This document shows, piece by piece, positions 24,465-36,821 of a stretch of DNA of 64,000 nucleotides (position 1 is its first letter; each line of letters begins with the position of its first letter). The stretch is from positions 5,798,501 through 5,862,500 of the forward strand of contig CM034131.1 of NCBI GenBank assembly GCA_019914995.1, in the 5' to 3' direction. A program made the translations under genes and the position numbers. The stretch comes from Acanthochlamys bracteata (lineage: Eukaryota; Streptophyta; Magnoliopsida; Pandanales; Velloziaceae). Under the pieces are notes generated by a model. That model had not been told where the DNA came from, ran no database searches, and worked only from the letters and a program-made list of their open reading frames with translations.

Positions 24465-25480
24465 ATGCAGTAAAATTCTTCGCATATGTGCATGAAAATC
24501 TTAGTAATCGTGTCTTATGTACTTAGCGTGAAAGGAAATGTTTCTTAGATTGTGCCATTGTGATACTTCTAGTTGTAAGATCTAAGTAGTAAAAGTAAAT
24601 TCATAAGAGCAGTGACTTCACTGTCCTGCAAATATACTATACGCCAACATTTAAGTTTAGCCGAATTATATATATTTATGGATATATCCATTACACATAT
24701 AGGCACCTAAAGGAAAAGAAAAATTTCAGTATTAAGATAGAAATAATAATAATAACAATAAAATGTTTGTCCTATGAAGATTAAATAAAAATAAATAAAA
24801 ATAAAATTAAATATAAATAGATTATTCGGATGGAGACAAAAGTAAGAGTAATAATTTATCTTATCTTATTTAGATATATTAATAAAAAGTACAAATTATT
24901 TTTATTTGATAATTAAAGAATAAATAAAAATAAAATTTTTATAAAAAGACTAAAATATTTTTTTAATGTCTTTTTAGCTAAGTGTCATATAGAAATCTTT
25001 CGGACATCAAATTTTAACTTTTTTTCTTAAAACACTTTCCAGTGCTTTTCTAGCTTGTTGGGAATTGCATAAGATAAGACTAACATAACCAAAATTATGG
25101 GCAAAATACCAAGCAAAGATTTAAATACTAATGCATGGTGTCAATCAACCATGTAAAATCATGAACATAGAGAAAATACAAAATATACACCCATAAACAA
25201 GCTTTCAACATAATGATTTCAAAATTATAAATAAACTCAAATTTTCATGAAATAATTATAGTAAAATCACTGCAATCAACTCAAATTTTTAGTTATGAAC
25301 ATGTATTGGAGCTGTGTTATCAGTAGTAGCTTCAGCATTACAAGTTACAGTGACTGGTTGTTACTAGAATTAGCTAAACATCTGCTTGAAATTCCTATGC
25401 ACAAAAGTTTCCTAGACAAGATATGTGATGCTTAAAAACACATTCAAACTAATCTCTGGTTGCTCTTCCTTCTAAGTTGT
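24465..25480. other. AT-rich non-coding sequence
   Basis: No open frame or RNA gene is supported. A/T-rich blocks with AATAAAAATAAA runs occupy about 24740-24980. Confidence 0.4.
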
Positions 25481-25489
25481 ATTGAAGTT

Positions 25490-27010
25490 TGTGGAGTTCA
25501 TCAGAAGTTTTCATCGTCTTCAGCTTCAAAAATCATCTTAGGCTCCTTCTACCTGCTCATCACTCTATGTTCTTAAGGAAACTTGGGGAAATCTGGGGAT
25601 GGAACCCTGGAAAAATAACAAGAGCATTAATTATTACGATATTTGATGGATAGCTAGCATACTATAGCAAAGATTGTTCTACATCACTAGTAATCTTTTT
25701 CTTTGAGCATTTGTGTTTATGATTATTTGGCAGATAATGTTTAGAAACTTGACAGTTCAATCTACTAGTCTCATAAAATAGTTTGATTAATAGAAGGTTT
25801 ATGACCATAATTCTATTTACTAACCTAGTGGCACTTATAAACTGAACTGTTGCTTTGCTCAACAGAAGATATGTTCCTTCAAGATTTGGATTTAGCTAGT
25901 TTAGAATGATTGATTTTCAAACAGTTGACAAAATAAAATGTCTTAGACTCTATAAGATGAATTCTTCAAGTATTACAACATACCTCCAAAAAATGGTTAT
26001 TTTCATTCAAAATAAACAAAGAAGAAAAGTAATTCTTAAAAAAAACTTATTCTCAGAACCTTTTGCTCTCATAAGAGAACTCACTTGCATGCTTGTCATT
26101 GTCGATATCTGAATCCAATCTACCTTTACTCCTGCAGACATAAAGTGGGAAATATATTAGAGTTAAAGCCTCTAGTTCAGCAGGCCTCTGATGAGTAATC
26201 CTTTAAGTATAAGAAACTTTTTCGTTTCAAACAATTGAAATTCATACTTTATCATGGTGCTCAATCCCAAAACTAATTACAGCATGTGAATCTAATTTGC
26301 TAGAAAACTAATTACAACAGGTAATCTATACCTTCCTATTGCTTGAAGAAGATGAGCAAGGAAGGTTGTTTCTTCACGGCAGTTGCCAACAACGGGCTAA
26401 CTCGTCGCTGCTCAGCTCAAGCTCGCTAGTCCTCCCACCATCTCACACTAAAGTAGAACAAGACAAACACTTTAACCATCCAGTTCCTAGCATCAAGCTA
26501 ATTTTCTAAGAGCAAGCTAATTATAAAAAAATCTCAATTCTTTCTCTCGATTTCAACAATCTCCTAAAATCTTAGCTAAGAAATCACAAAGACAGAACAC
26601 GGTGGAAGAATTAATTGGTAAACCATGCTAACAAAGGTGAACATTTTGATTTTCAATAGATCGATCACTAGTTGTTTCAACGCTAGATGAAAAATCAAAA
26701 ATAAATTGAGTGAACAGAGAGATTAGACTGCATCGAGAAAAGATCTTAAAAACAGATCGATCACAGAAGAAATCGAATACGAAATCAGAAAAAATCCTAA
26801 AGACGAAATCAGAAGAAATCTTAAAGACGAAATTAGAAAATCAAATCGAAATCGAAGAAGAAATTGAAAGGTGCGGTACAATGAAATCAACACGAACTTC
26901 CAGAATTTACCTCGATAGACGGCGACGAGGCAGCGAGCGGCGTGACGAGGCATCGGCGAGATCGGAGGAGAGCGCGACGAGTGAACGAGTCCGACTACGA
27001 TGTGAGCTGT
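25490..27010 (-). other. Possible spliced but decayed or non-coding transcription unit
   Basis: On the minus strand a GC-richer block (26911-27010) contains ATGCCTCGTCACGCCGCTC and ends at a donor-like GAG|GTAAAT. Further down, 26131-26053 follows a CTGCAG acceptor and stays open as SKGRLDSDIDNDKHASEF and beyond to a stop. About 25600-25500 includes EPKMIFEAEDDENF with a stop just before it. The pieces do not join into one frame, so a long non-coding RNA or a dead gene fits better than a live protein gene. The GC-rich edge could be a promoter-proximal exon. Confidence 0.22.
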
Positions 27011-27512
27011 AGGTGAAAACCTAAGTTGTGAGTAAATAACATAAAATAAAGTGGGCAATATAGTAATTCATTACATCTATATTAGCTAAAATTTCTCTTC
27101 AACTAATTATTTCTCATATTGGGGTGTAACGAATTACTCCCAATAAAAAATTAATGTAAAATAAAATTCTCTCCATTAATCTTATAATTTTATTATCAAC
27201 CAAGAGTAACGGAAAGCAATTAGTTCACTTACTTTTAATTGCTCTCCATTACTCTCAATCTAAAAAGATTCTAAAAGGCTTTGCGGACGGCAAAGCGCAC
27301 AACTTGTTCTTCGTCCACTGTTAGAAGCAGGAGGAACTCGTGCTGCTTTATGAAATCAATCTGACACAGTTCTTTCTACTAAGAGTGTATTTCAATTACA
27401 CTGAGGTGAGTTTTACATAAGCGAGTTTTATAAAAGTAGTATTTAAAACCCAACCCAAACCGATCGGGTCGATTTAGAATTCGGCGAATCGACATCAATT
27501 TCGGATTGAATG

Positions 27513-27926
27513 ACTAGCATAACTTGGTATGCAAAAAATTTGCTAAAACTCTGGATCGATCCGGCCAATTTTCGGATAACTCGATGATCCGGTAGAACAT
27601 ATCTGACCCGATATTATTATTAAAAAATAAATAAAAAAGTAAAATATTAAAACATGTTTGCTCATTTAGTCCTTTCATCGCTTCCGAACTATTTCTACTA
27701 AGTCTCTAACCAATGCCAATACTAGCATAACTTGGTATGCAAAAATTTGCTAAAACTCGGATCGATCCGCCTAATTTTCGAATAACTCGATGATCCGGTA
27801 GAACATATCTGACCCGGTATTATTATTAAAAAATAAATAAAAAAATAAAATATTAAAACACGTTTGCTCCTTTAGTCCTTTCACTGCTTCCGAACTATTT
27901 CTACTAAGTCTCTAACCAACGCCAAC
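27513..27926 (+). repeat. Tandem duplication of a 208-bp unit
   Basis: Copy 1 is 27513-27720 and copy 2 is 27721-27926. Both begin ACTAGCATAACTTGGTATGC and end CTCTAACCAAYGCCAAY. They differ by a few substitutions and single-base indels, indicating recent duplication. Copy 2 runs straight into an (AC)n tract. Confidence 0.95.
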
Positions 27927-27943
27927 ACACACACACACACACA
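27923..27943 (+). repeat. (AC)n microsatellite
   Basis: About ten AC dinucleotides immediately follow the second copy of the 208-bp unit. Confidence 0.9.
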
Positions 27944-28689
27944 CCCTCTTTAACCGGGTAACCCCTTCTTTCGCTGCCGTTCTCGACGCCGAATACCGCT
28001 GCTACTGCTGCGCTCTATTGATCGCCGACGGACCATCTCTGCTCTGCTGATCCTTGCTGGATTCTCTCCGCACGCTGATCCCTGCGGTCCCTATCGCCGC
28101 TATCGCACGTTGCTCCTCCGTCTCTCGTCGGCCGCTAGTGCTTTCTTTGATTGGATCCTCTTTGGCATTATTGTCTTCCTTCTTATCGATTATCGTTGTC
28201 ACTCTGCCAAACAATCTTCCTCTTCTTCTTCATCGGCGATTCCGCGATTTTCTTCTACCGATCGGTGTTCTTGTCGGCAATTTTCATCTGCCCATTAGTG
28301 TTTGACTGATATGTCTTGAATTCTTAAGGGGTTTTTGGTAAAAGGCTTCACTTGCTGATATGTATAAGGGAAAGAGGCAAGTTCAGTAACTTAGAAGCAT
28401 GCATATGAAGACTTTGCAAGTTTCAAAGATGGGAGTGCTTGCTTTCTGTATGACTGGGAGTGTTAATTCTGCGTGCTTATGATGTTCCTTTTGGATAATT
28501 TCAAAAGTTGGATATCTAATTGATGATGATGAGAGGTAATGATACATCCATGGTTAGAAAGTTTTGTGCATGTAAAGGGACTACTTTATACTTGTGGTTT
28601 TTACATTATGCAGGATGTGCAAGTTGCTGTTGTTGTTGTTTGCTTGCTGTTTGTTTTTTTGCTGGGACTATTTTCTGAGCAAGTTGTGC

Positions 28690-29000
28690 ACTCTAGACAG
28701 GTTGTTGTTGGGTGCCAAGTCCTTTGCTCTAGAGTCTGAACAGGTTCTTATTACGTGCCAACTGCCAAGTTCTTTGGTGCTCTACTCTCTACACAATGAC
28801 AAGTTGTTGTTGGGTGCCAAGTCCTCTGGTGCTATGCCCTCTAATGTTCTAGCAATCTTAGCAGTGAGCCAAGTCTTGCTCTTGGTGCCAAAAGCTCTAC
28901 AGTGCTCTGCCTCTGGTCCTGTAGTGCCTAGCCATTGCCTCTGGTTCTCTGATGCCAAAAGCTCTAAGGTGCTTTGCCTATTGCTGCCCATTGCTGTGAG
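28690..29000 (+). repeat. Imperfect repeats with GGTGCCAA motif
   Basis: GTTGTTGTTGGGTGCCAAGTCC occurs near 28698 and again near 28801. GATGCCAAAAGCTCTA-like words occur near 28887 and 28951. The stretch is open in one plus-strand frame, but its repetitive, biased composition argues against a protein gene. Confidence 0.5.
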
Positions 29001-29619
29001 CCAAATTTGTTATCCATTACTGTATGTATAAGGCTAAACGTAGTATTATATAATTACATATAGTATAGTTAATTTGTAATGTTTAAAATATTGAGATTCT
29101 ATTATATTTTGAACATTTTGGCTATTGTCTTAACTATTAAAGATTATTGTTTCAAAAATGAAAGATATAACTTCAAAAAACATATTCAATATTTATTATA
29201 TACAATCATAATTTTTAAGAAATTTAAATAACTGTTAAAGTAAATATTGTATAATATACATACTATATTTATAATATTAATATTTATTTAATAAATTTAA
29301 TTTGATTCAGTGGATTAATCTGGTGATTCGATGAGTTAACTGTTGATCTAATAATATTTTCGGATCAAGCACCGGATTGATTTTTAAAATACGGTGAAAA
29401 AATGAAGTTCGATCAGAATTGAGATCGTGAAAGTAGAGTTAGTATAGTAATTAAAATATATAGAAGTAGAATTTAGAATAAAATTTGAAGTGATAGCTGA
29501 TTTAAAATCTAAACAGAAAAGGTGGAGTTTAATGTAATATGCCCTAAGAGTTTTTAACATACACGAATTATATACAATCTTTTGACATACATGCTTTGTT
29601 GATATTTTATTATAAAGCA

Positions 29620-29852
29620 TATTTGATAGTGTTTATTACTATTTTTTAAATCTTATTTTAATTTTTTAGTTTTATTAAACCTTATGCAATAGTTTAAAAA
29701 TATTTTAAAAAAATTAAAAAGTATTGATAAATTATACGTCATAAAATTTTTATACATATAATTTTTATAATAACAAATCAAACTTATTTTGAACAAATTA
29801 AAATAACGTCAATTTAAAAATAATTTATTTAAGAACTTTCAAAACGTCCCCG
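29620..29852. repeat. MITE-like AT-rich repeat
   Basis: It begins near AAGCATATTTGATAGTG and ends AACTTTCAAAACGTCCCCG, matching the AAACG(T/C) right terminus seen at 24286 and 19229. Confidence 0.5.
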
Positions 29853-30247
29853 ATAGTCATTACATCATCTGGATGACGTCAAATTCTTTGATCACTAATG
29901 AGAGAATGACCTTTTTACTAATTTAAAGAAGAGAGATGTGTCAGTTTACCTAAACTTATTGACTCAATTATTTAGCCGTAGGCACCAGACAAAAATAATT
30001 ATATTCATAATGAAAAATGTTGTTGATTCTGGAAATGATCATGTACAACTTTATGAACTCTCCTTTTTGTAACTAGTTCTTTAAATTCTGTTCAAACCCA
30101 GTTACCCACTAAATACATATCCACTAAAAAATTCGAAGAGTGTGATGTGCAAACTCTGCGCATTATCTTTTGCTTTTTGGACAGCTATCTGGAAACTATA
30201 AACCTTCTTTTTCTATCTATATTCTTTACTTATAAAATTGTTGATGA

Positions 30248-30490
30248 AGGAGCGTTTATAAGTACTTAATAATAAAAAATTTTAAATAAAAAATATTTTT
30301 ATTTTTTTAAAAATGAGTTATTTTTTTTTAACTTAAAAATTAAAAATATATAATAAAAAATTTCACTACGTAAAATATTTTTATATTTTCAAAAAATTTT
30401 AAATAAATTTTATAAATACTTATAAAATTTGTATTAAAAATGTAAAATTAAAAATTAAAAATTATTTTTTTGTTAAGCAAAATCAAACAT
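30248..30490. repeat. MITE-like AT-rich repeat, opposite orientation
   Basis: It starts GGAGCGTTTATAAGTACTT and ends AAGCAAAATCAAACATGG. It is close in layout to the copy at 5571-5806 and probably belongs to the same subfamily. Confidence 0.55.
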
Positions 30491-31818
30491 GGTTCAGAAT
30501 AAAGCAAAATTTGGAGTTCACTGATCAAAATAAAGGATAGGCATGCATGGATTCTTCTTTAAGCTGGAAGTTTATATATCTCAATTAAATAGAAAGTTTG
30601 AATTAAAAAAATTTTTTAGTACTTGTTTTAAATTTTTTGAAAGTTAATTTCGTAAAAAAGAAATAAATTCGATAAAAAATAAAATTTGAAGTAGTTTGCT
30701 GAACTATGTGAAGTATAGTTTTAATAAAAAATAAAATTCGGTGTGTAACTAAAATACGTTAAGTTATCGAATTTAAAATCTTGAGCAAGCAATAGAGTTT
30801 GAAAAAATAATATGCTCTTAATGTAAAAGATTCTTTAGAGTTATTTTCTTGTAGAAATTACAATAAATTATATATTGGAAAACCTGAGTGAATGCATGAC
30901 CCTGCTGCACTGAACAGGATGCATCTCATCTAAAGACTTCTTCGTACGGTCAAGGCTTCAGACGATTAGCTATCTTGATTTTTTCAAGACGTGGGCGGGG
31001 TTCCTTAGGCGTACAATCACCGGATTTTCTGGATCCACGGCGACACCCTTGTTACGTCCAGGGACAGTAGGTTAAGAGGTAAGGCTGTATCAATTTAGAG
31101 CAGACAATAAAACATGCGGATCTCATGAAGCTAACCCAACAGCTCTTTTCTATTTTTATTTTTAGTTTGATCCTAAATTGTCACTACAACAAAAAGAAAA
31201 GAAGAAATTATGACATACATTTTGAATATGTAAACACATTTGAAAACTCTTGTATTTTGAACATGGACTTGTTCAATTTCTAGGATTTTCAAAAGAAATA
31301 GCAACATGCATGTTTCGGACTTATCTGTTTTCTGTAATGCTCAAATATACATTACATCACTGGAATGGTTTTCAGGAAGAAGATGAACTGCTGCCATTAA
31401 TTTTTTATTCTTCACCCATGGGTAAAGATGCATGCATGTAACCTTCTATCAACAACAGGTAACCAACTCCTCTAGGTGAACCTGCACAAGTTATTGATTT
31501 ACTCTTTTTGTGTTTGTAAGCAGCAGCACAATTTGTTTATTGCCGAACAATTATTTCGTTTTCAAATATTGAATCAAAATTATTCATATTTGTGAAGACG
31601 CCAGCCATCATCTCTTCTATCAGTTTCATGTTCATGCATGCACTTGTTGAATGATTCAAGAGTGATACACTGATACCTAGCTACTAGTATTCCTTTTTCT
31701 TTTATTTTAACTTTCACCTGAAAGTTCTTATCATGACATGTCGTCAGCTGTACATGTTGAAACGAGCAACCATTCCAAACCCAATTAGTGAAAAAATGGA
31801 GAGCTTAAAAAATGTTAC
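30491..31818. other. Intergenic sequence without a supported gene
   Basis: Mostly A/T-rich. A short minus-strand stretch at about 31067-30985 is less A/T-rich and open (GVAVDPENPVIVRLRNPAH) but isolated. No RNA gene was recognised. Confidence 0.35.
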
Positions 31819-32231
31819 CTTCTGGTGAAGAACTTGTAGTTGAACGTGTACGAGTTGAAGTGGTTAATATTGTTTTAACCACTGTCTCGTTTCCCCGGCC
31901 CCATCTTCTTTCGGAGCAAACTGAATCATCAGAATTTTGATCTTTGAAGTTGATCGGCTCCTGAATAAGAAATGTCTCTAACAGCGACGAAGAGAAACGG
32001 ACAGATGAAAGACTGAGAAATACACGCACGCATGCATGCAGCAGGTCTATTACTTCCTCATTCATTGAAATACCTGTTACTTACTTGAACGAGACATGAC
32101 CGGAGCTTCATGTAATAGAAAGAAGAGAGGCAATAGGAATCCTTGCCACAACAGAGACGGCACCAAATCTTAGAGTCCTTCAAGCAATCAAGACGCTGTT
32201 TGGTGTCATCTCTCTTGCGACAAGGTTTCCT
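31819..32231 (-). CDS. Possible two-exon cysteine-rich small protein gene, partial
   Basis: Two minus-strand open segments join in phase across a 124-base intron with GTAAGT...CAG borders. Segment A (32231-32085) encodes RKPCRKRDDTKQRLDCLKDS, then IWCRLCCGKDSYCLSSFYY, with seven cysteines in about 49 residues. Segment B (31960-31819) encodes EPINFKDQNSDDSVCSERRW, then a Thr/Ser/Arg-rich stretch ending in a donor-like GAAG|GTAACA. No start codon or terminal exon is convincing: a stop precedes segment A, and the nearest AG acceptor lacks a pyrimidine tract. I recognise no family. The matching phases across good splice sites are the reason to list it; chance remains possible. Confidence 0.25.
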
Positions 32232-32930
32232 CTATGAGCTCCTGTTTTGCATTCACCTTCTTTACTTTGCTTGCCTTTGCTTTGGATCGAGTTAATTAGC
32301 TGGTGAGCTTCATGGCAGCCTCATGTATATATCGTGTGAATTAACGTTTCTTTTCTGCAACATATATAATTTCATTCGTAACATTAAAAAGAGGCTTATA
32401 ATGAATGACCGAGAAGAGAAGCAAGTCAATCCAAATTTTCACGACAGAAAACCAGTTACCGGTCGATCAAATCGTTAGTCAGCATCTCTAGTTTTTTCCT
32501 GTTAGTGTACGAAGCTTATTGGCCAACTTTGTTTTCGAGTTAATTATTTGGTAGCTTTTTGTCTTCTAGAAAATTTCTTAAAATCAAAAGATATGCTTGA
32601 ATGTGTTGCAAAGGAAAAGTCATGGCAATCATTTTTCCTAGTTGCGAAGAAATTCAAAACTTAAGAAACACTATTCCTTAATAGTTCAAATCTGTTTAAT
32701 ATAATTAAATACGAAAATCGAATCGCTTTTTAAAAAATTTATTTTTGAAAACACACTTTAAGTTATTAACAAAATCTTGCGCTGTTTCTAAGGAAATGCT
32801 AACCATCATTATTAATAAGTCTTAAATAGGAGATCACTAATCATATAATACTAGAACACCTTTAATTCTGTTTTATGAATTCGATCGATTGCACTAATCG
32901 TTCCAAAAGAAAAAAAAGATCCTAAAATAA

Positions 32931-33012
32931 TGGGCCATATTTTCTACCTCTTTAAAGTATAGGCCTCTATGCGACTCCGTTTGTAGATAGCGCGCACCAT
33001 AAACAAGGCCCA
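32931..33012 (+). promoter_or_regulatory. TGGGCC and GGCCCA elements upstream of the folate cyclo-ligase gene
   Basis: TGGGCC at 32931-32936 and GGCCCA at 33007-33012 match plant site II (TCP-binding) motifs typical of housekeeping and mitochondrial-protein genes. They lie 110-190 bases before the start codon. Confidence 0.5.
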
Positions 33013-33119
33013 TTTAGCGCATATCCCACACAAGTATCCTAAAATCACACGCGTCTCTATCACCGATGTAGAGAACGCTTGCGCTGAAAAAAAAAGAAAA
33101 AACAAAAGAAAACCGGGAA

Positions 33120-36100
33120 ATGGTTAATTTTATACCATTACACAAGGCAGCACGATCTCTGATGCGAATTCACAATCTGGGAATCAACAAAAACTCTCTC
33201 TTCTCCTTCTCCGCCACCGCTGCCGTGAAGATGTCTAGCAACAGCAGCAGCAAAACCACGGCTGCCGTAATTCCTAACAGTTCTGTTCAAGATCAAAAGA
33301 AAGCTCTCCGATCTAAAATCAAGCGAGAGCTCCGTGCTTTCCCTCCTGCTCAGCGTTCTCAAGAAGGTCGTTGGTAGAAATTATTTCTGGTTTAAGAATC
33401 TGTTTTACTGTTTGAAACTTCTATCAGGTTGGGAGTTGGAAGTTTTGAGCGTTTTGTGAGATCTGCTCTGGGGGTTTGGTTAAATTAGGAGCATATGATG
33501 TTTTGCCATAATGCATAAATGTAACGAGTTCTAGATTTTCTTTTGTTTTTGTCATTCTGTTATATCTAAATATGATATCTATCTAAATCTTATGTTGGTA
33601 ATTGTTGCCAAATTTGATTTTTGATAATATTGTTTTTGTGACATCATATTGTTCTTGCTATTAAACTTTTATTTGACTAGATTCTTTTGAAACCTTCTTA
33701 ATTACTGTTTGGCACGTTGTTAACAGACAATGCGATACAGGAAATCGTTTTGAACTCCTTGTGGTTCAAATCTAGTTCCAGGTTGTGCGCGTACTTAAGT
33801 TGTGAGTCATTACGGGAGGTTGACACCTGGAGGATTTTGTCAGAAGTTCTAAGTGATGGTGGTGCTGGTATGTTACAACTTGTTTAATGCAATCAACCTT
33901 CTGATATCTGTCATATATAATGCGAAATTCCTAGTTCCACTTACTAGGTTGCCATTTTATTGGAACATTTAAAGGTGCAATAATAATTCTTTGCGAAAGC
34001 ATTTCTGGTCATGTAGTTAGCTTCATGCTTTGACTGAAAAAAAGAGAGGAAAATTAGCATAAAAGCTTTCTTTTCTTTCATTTTCTTGTCTGATAACTTG
34101 CTTTTATGTGTCGTATCACGTGACTACCAACAGTAGAAGATTCATAACTAAAATAAAACTAAGATCGTTCAAGATTGCAGAATTTATGTGGCAGTGGGCT
34201 AATTATTTATAGCTTTTGTAGTTTGAATAAGTGCAGATGCTCCTATGCATGTTTCTTTTCTGCTTGATCGTTCTGCAGTTCACTTCATTTCTGCGACTAT
34301 TGGTCTATGAAAAAGCGAGGGTGGATGTCATGGATTCTGACAGATAGATCAATAGTAATAACTTATTCCACTTAAGAGATTTTATTTTCAATTTCACAAT
34401 TTCTGTCAGCAGTTCAAGGATCTTATTCCTATTTTTGAGTCATCGTTCTTCCTTTTTCAGTGTTACATAAATTTGTCTCAATTTTGAAGCAATACAATAA
34501 TGCGTATTCCTTTAATCTTGTAAAATGTTTTACATTTACTACCATTACGAGCTTTCTTTGGAAAGATGAGAAAGGGTTCTAGTGCTGTGGGACTCATTAT
34601 CACTTAACATGGGTTGGATCAGAACCACACAATCTTAACTCTTTCATAGAGAGGCATCTATAAGGGCCATAGCCCCTATGTTTCTAAGTGCAAGGTCTAT
34701 TGGACTGTTGCATAGAACCTTCACAAGTTGCTTGTAGAAAGGAACTTATAATGATCTGCCTTTTCAATTATCAGGTGCTATCAGATTTATTTGACCAACA
34801 TGTGTCATCCTCATACGAAAGATTGTAGCTAGTAATATTTGTTAGTGGAAAGAGGATGATAAGAAACATAGTAATCATAAAACTTAAAATTTGTTGTTCT
34901 AAAACTTAGAAAATTTTGATCTCATATGTAGACAGTAGATTTTGCGCATGATAAATCATATCTTCAAAGCTTAATGTGTGCATTATACACCCATTCAGCA
35001 TTTCTTACTATGATCTGTTGATGTTGCAAATGAATTTGACAATTTTTTTTCATAAATCGACATCGCTTTAACTTTCCAAGTCAAGACCTTAATATGCAGG
35101 TGAAGAAAAAACTTTACGTTCCAAGAGTGGAGGACAAAAATAGCAATATGCGGATGCTTTGCATCTCAAGCTTAAAGGATTTAGTTGCAAATTCAATGAA
35201 TATCTTGGAACCAACTCCAACAGATGCTGATGGAAATGAACGTGAAGATGGTATGCTTCAGCTTTGATAAACATGAAAGCATTGCAACTTTTGTAGTTGT
35301 TGCTGTTGGATTCCACTAAATTAAAGGGTGTAACATTTGTAGTTTTGCTGGCAAATGATCCTGTTGACCTATTTCTTTTACCTGGTAAGCAAATTTCTTT
35401 TAATTTGATTTAATGTCACTAAACTATGATTCTTGTTTCCTGTCTTATTGTCTATATCTTCTGGCAGGTGTTGCATTTGATAGAAATGGACGACGGTTGG
35501 GCCGTGGAGGAGGGTAGGTCTTATACAATGTTTTACAACTACCTTTTTACTTAGTCAAGTCTCTGGACATGCAAAAGCTTCATTAGGTCCTTACAATCCA
35601 TTGATCATGTAGTCTCACCAGTGTTCTCATGTGGCATAGGTTGTAGCTAGGTAACTGGGCTTCTATACATTTTGGATGGCACAAAGTACATTAAATCCTA
35701 ATTGGCTAAGATTAGTTGCTGTATCTAAAAGGTCCAAGTGTAACTAAAGTTCCCTACTTAGAGATCGTACTTCTAGAAATAGAAGGGGTAAATTTGGTCA
35801 TTCTAACTTGATAGCTTCTTTGTGTGCTTCACTTAGAACTGTATCCTCAAGTGTTGTAATTACTAAAACTACTCTCTGAAATGTAAGTTTGGATATTCTG
35901 AGTTTGTCTTTGTTTTAAAATTTCCTTTGGCGATGTTATAACTTTCAACAAATACTTATTGCATTTGTTGTAGGCTTGGTACAGAATTTTCTGCCTTCTT
36001 CCTAAATCTCTGATGCTTAAGTTTCTATACTTTGATAAGATCCCCATTGCAATGAAAGTATCAAAATATTATATCTTTCAACTATTATTTGAACCTTGTA

Positions 36101-36821
36101 CTAATATTTTGTATCTACAGTCACCCCATACAACCATAATTGGATAGAGGTTTCATACCTCGGAGCATTTCTCTTCTTTGGGAAATTAATATGATGTTGA
36201 TACTGGCATTGGAGTAATGGTTAGAAATACCTTTTAGCAAGGGGTGCCTTGTTATATCAAAAGTACTTGTAGCATCTTTAACCAGCTACTCTCGTACAAG
36301 TTGCTTAACTAACTTGGTTTTCCCTTTGTTTATAATTTAATATACTTTAGTCCATGTTTCTACCTACTTCTGACTTATGGAGAAAAGCGGAAAACTTTCT
36401 GATGCGGTATTACTCTTTTTTCTCCTTAAGCTACTATGACGTACTTCTCAAAAGGTACCAAGATACTGCACGTTTGCGGAATTGGAGACGGCCTCTTTTT
36501 GGTACGTAGAGCTCCATCTGCTCAGTTCGATAATCTTAAAAAGCATATGTTAGATTCTTACTGACTGCAGCGCATACATTACCTCTTGAAATTTGACTGT
36601 TCCTACATACCAGACTTAGGTTTCAACTGTCTGTTAAACCTGAATGTCACAATCTTTGATGGCTTTCTGCAGTTGCACTTGCATACTCTTTGCAAATCAT
36701 GGAGGATGAAGTAATTCCAGTAACCGCCACTGATGCTCCTATTGACGCTATTGTCACCCCTTCGGGTGTTATTGCAATCAGTTCTGCTGCCAAAGAGAGG
36801 ATGGAGAGACCTGCTCAGTAG
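33120..36821 (+). CDS. 5FCL: 5-formyltetrahydrofolate cyclo-ligase, mitochondrial (methenyl-THF synthetase)
   Basis: Seven exons: 33120-33366, 33727-33867, 35086-35250, 35343-35384, 35468-35513, 36431-36501 and 36673-36821, giving 286 codons. The enzyme converts 5-formyl-THF to 5,10-methenyl-THF with ATP, clearing the 5-formyl-THF made as a side product by serine hydroxymethyltransferase in photorespiration. The N-terminus is rich in Arg, Ser and Ala with few acids, as expected for mitochondrial targeting; an internal ATG at 33231 could give a shorter form. Family landmarks are KKLYVPRVEDKNSNMRML, DLFLLPGVAFDRNGRRLGRG followed by GGYYD, and DAPIDAIVTPSGV. Exon 3 is the uncertain one. The in-frame acceptor is TCAAG at 35081-35085; the stronger-looking TGCAG ending at 35099 would shift the frame. 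Confidence 0.92.

Larger units (their letters stand above)
27440..29390. mobile_element. Possible non-autonomous transposon (composite region)
   Basis: Both edges carry related CGATCC/GATTCGAT-rich sequence: about 27460-27600 and, more diverged, about 29300-29370. Between them lie a 208-bp tandem duplication, an (AC)n tract, a GC-rich block (27950-28260) and imperfect repeats (28690-29000). No transposase or other protein is recognisable. The call rests on composition and on the related edges only. Confidence 0.3.

Noticed and set aside
28054..28305. Open frames in the GC-rich block near 28 kb
   Set aside because: Frames overlap on both strands with biased Ser/Arg/Leu composition, typical of GC-rich non-coding sequence.
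30985..31067. Minus-strand coding-like word GVAVDPENPVIVRLRNPAH
   Set aside because: It is less than 90 bases long, has no splice sites or neighbouring exons in frame, and matches no family I can name.
31250..31441. Plus-strand 63-codon frame in intergenic DNA
   Set aside because: No family resemblance and embedded in A/T-rich sequence; treated as chance.
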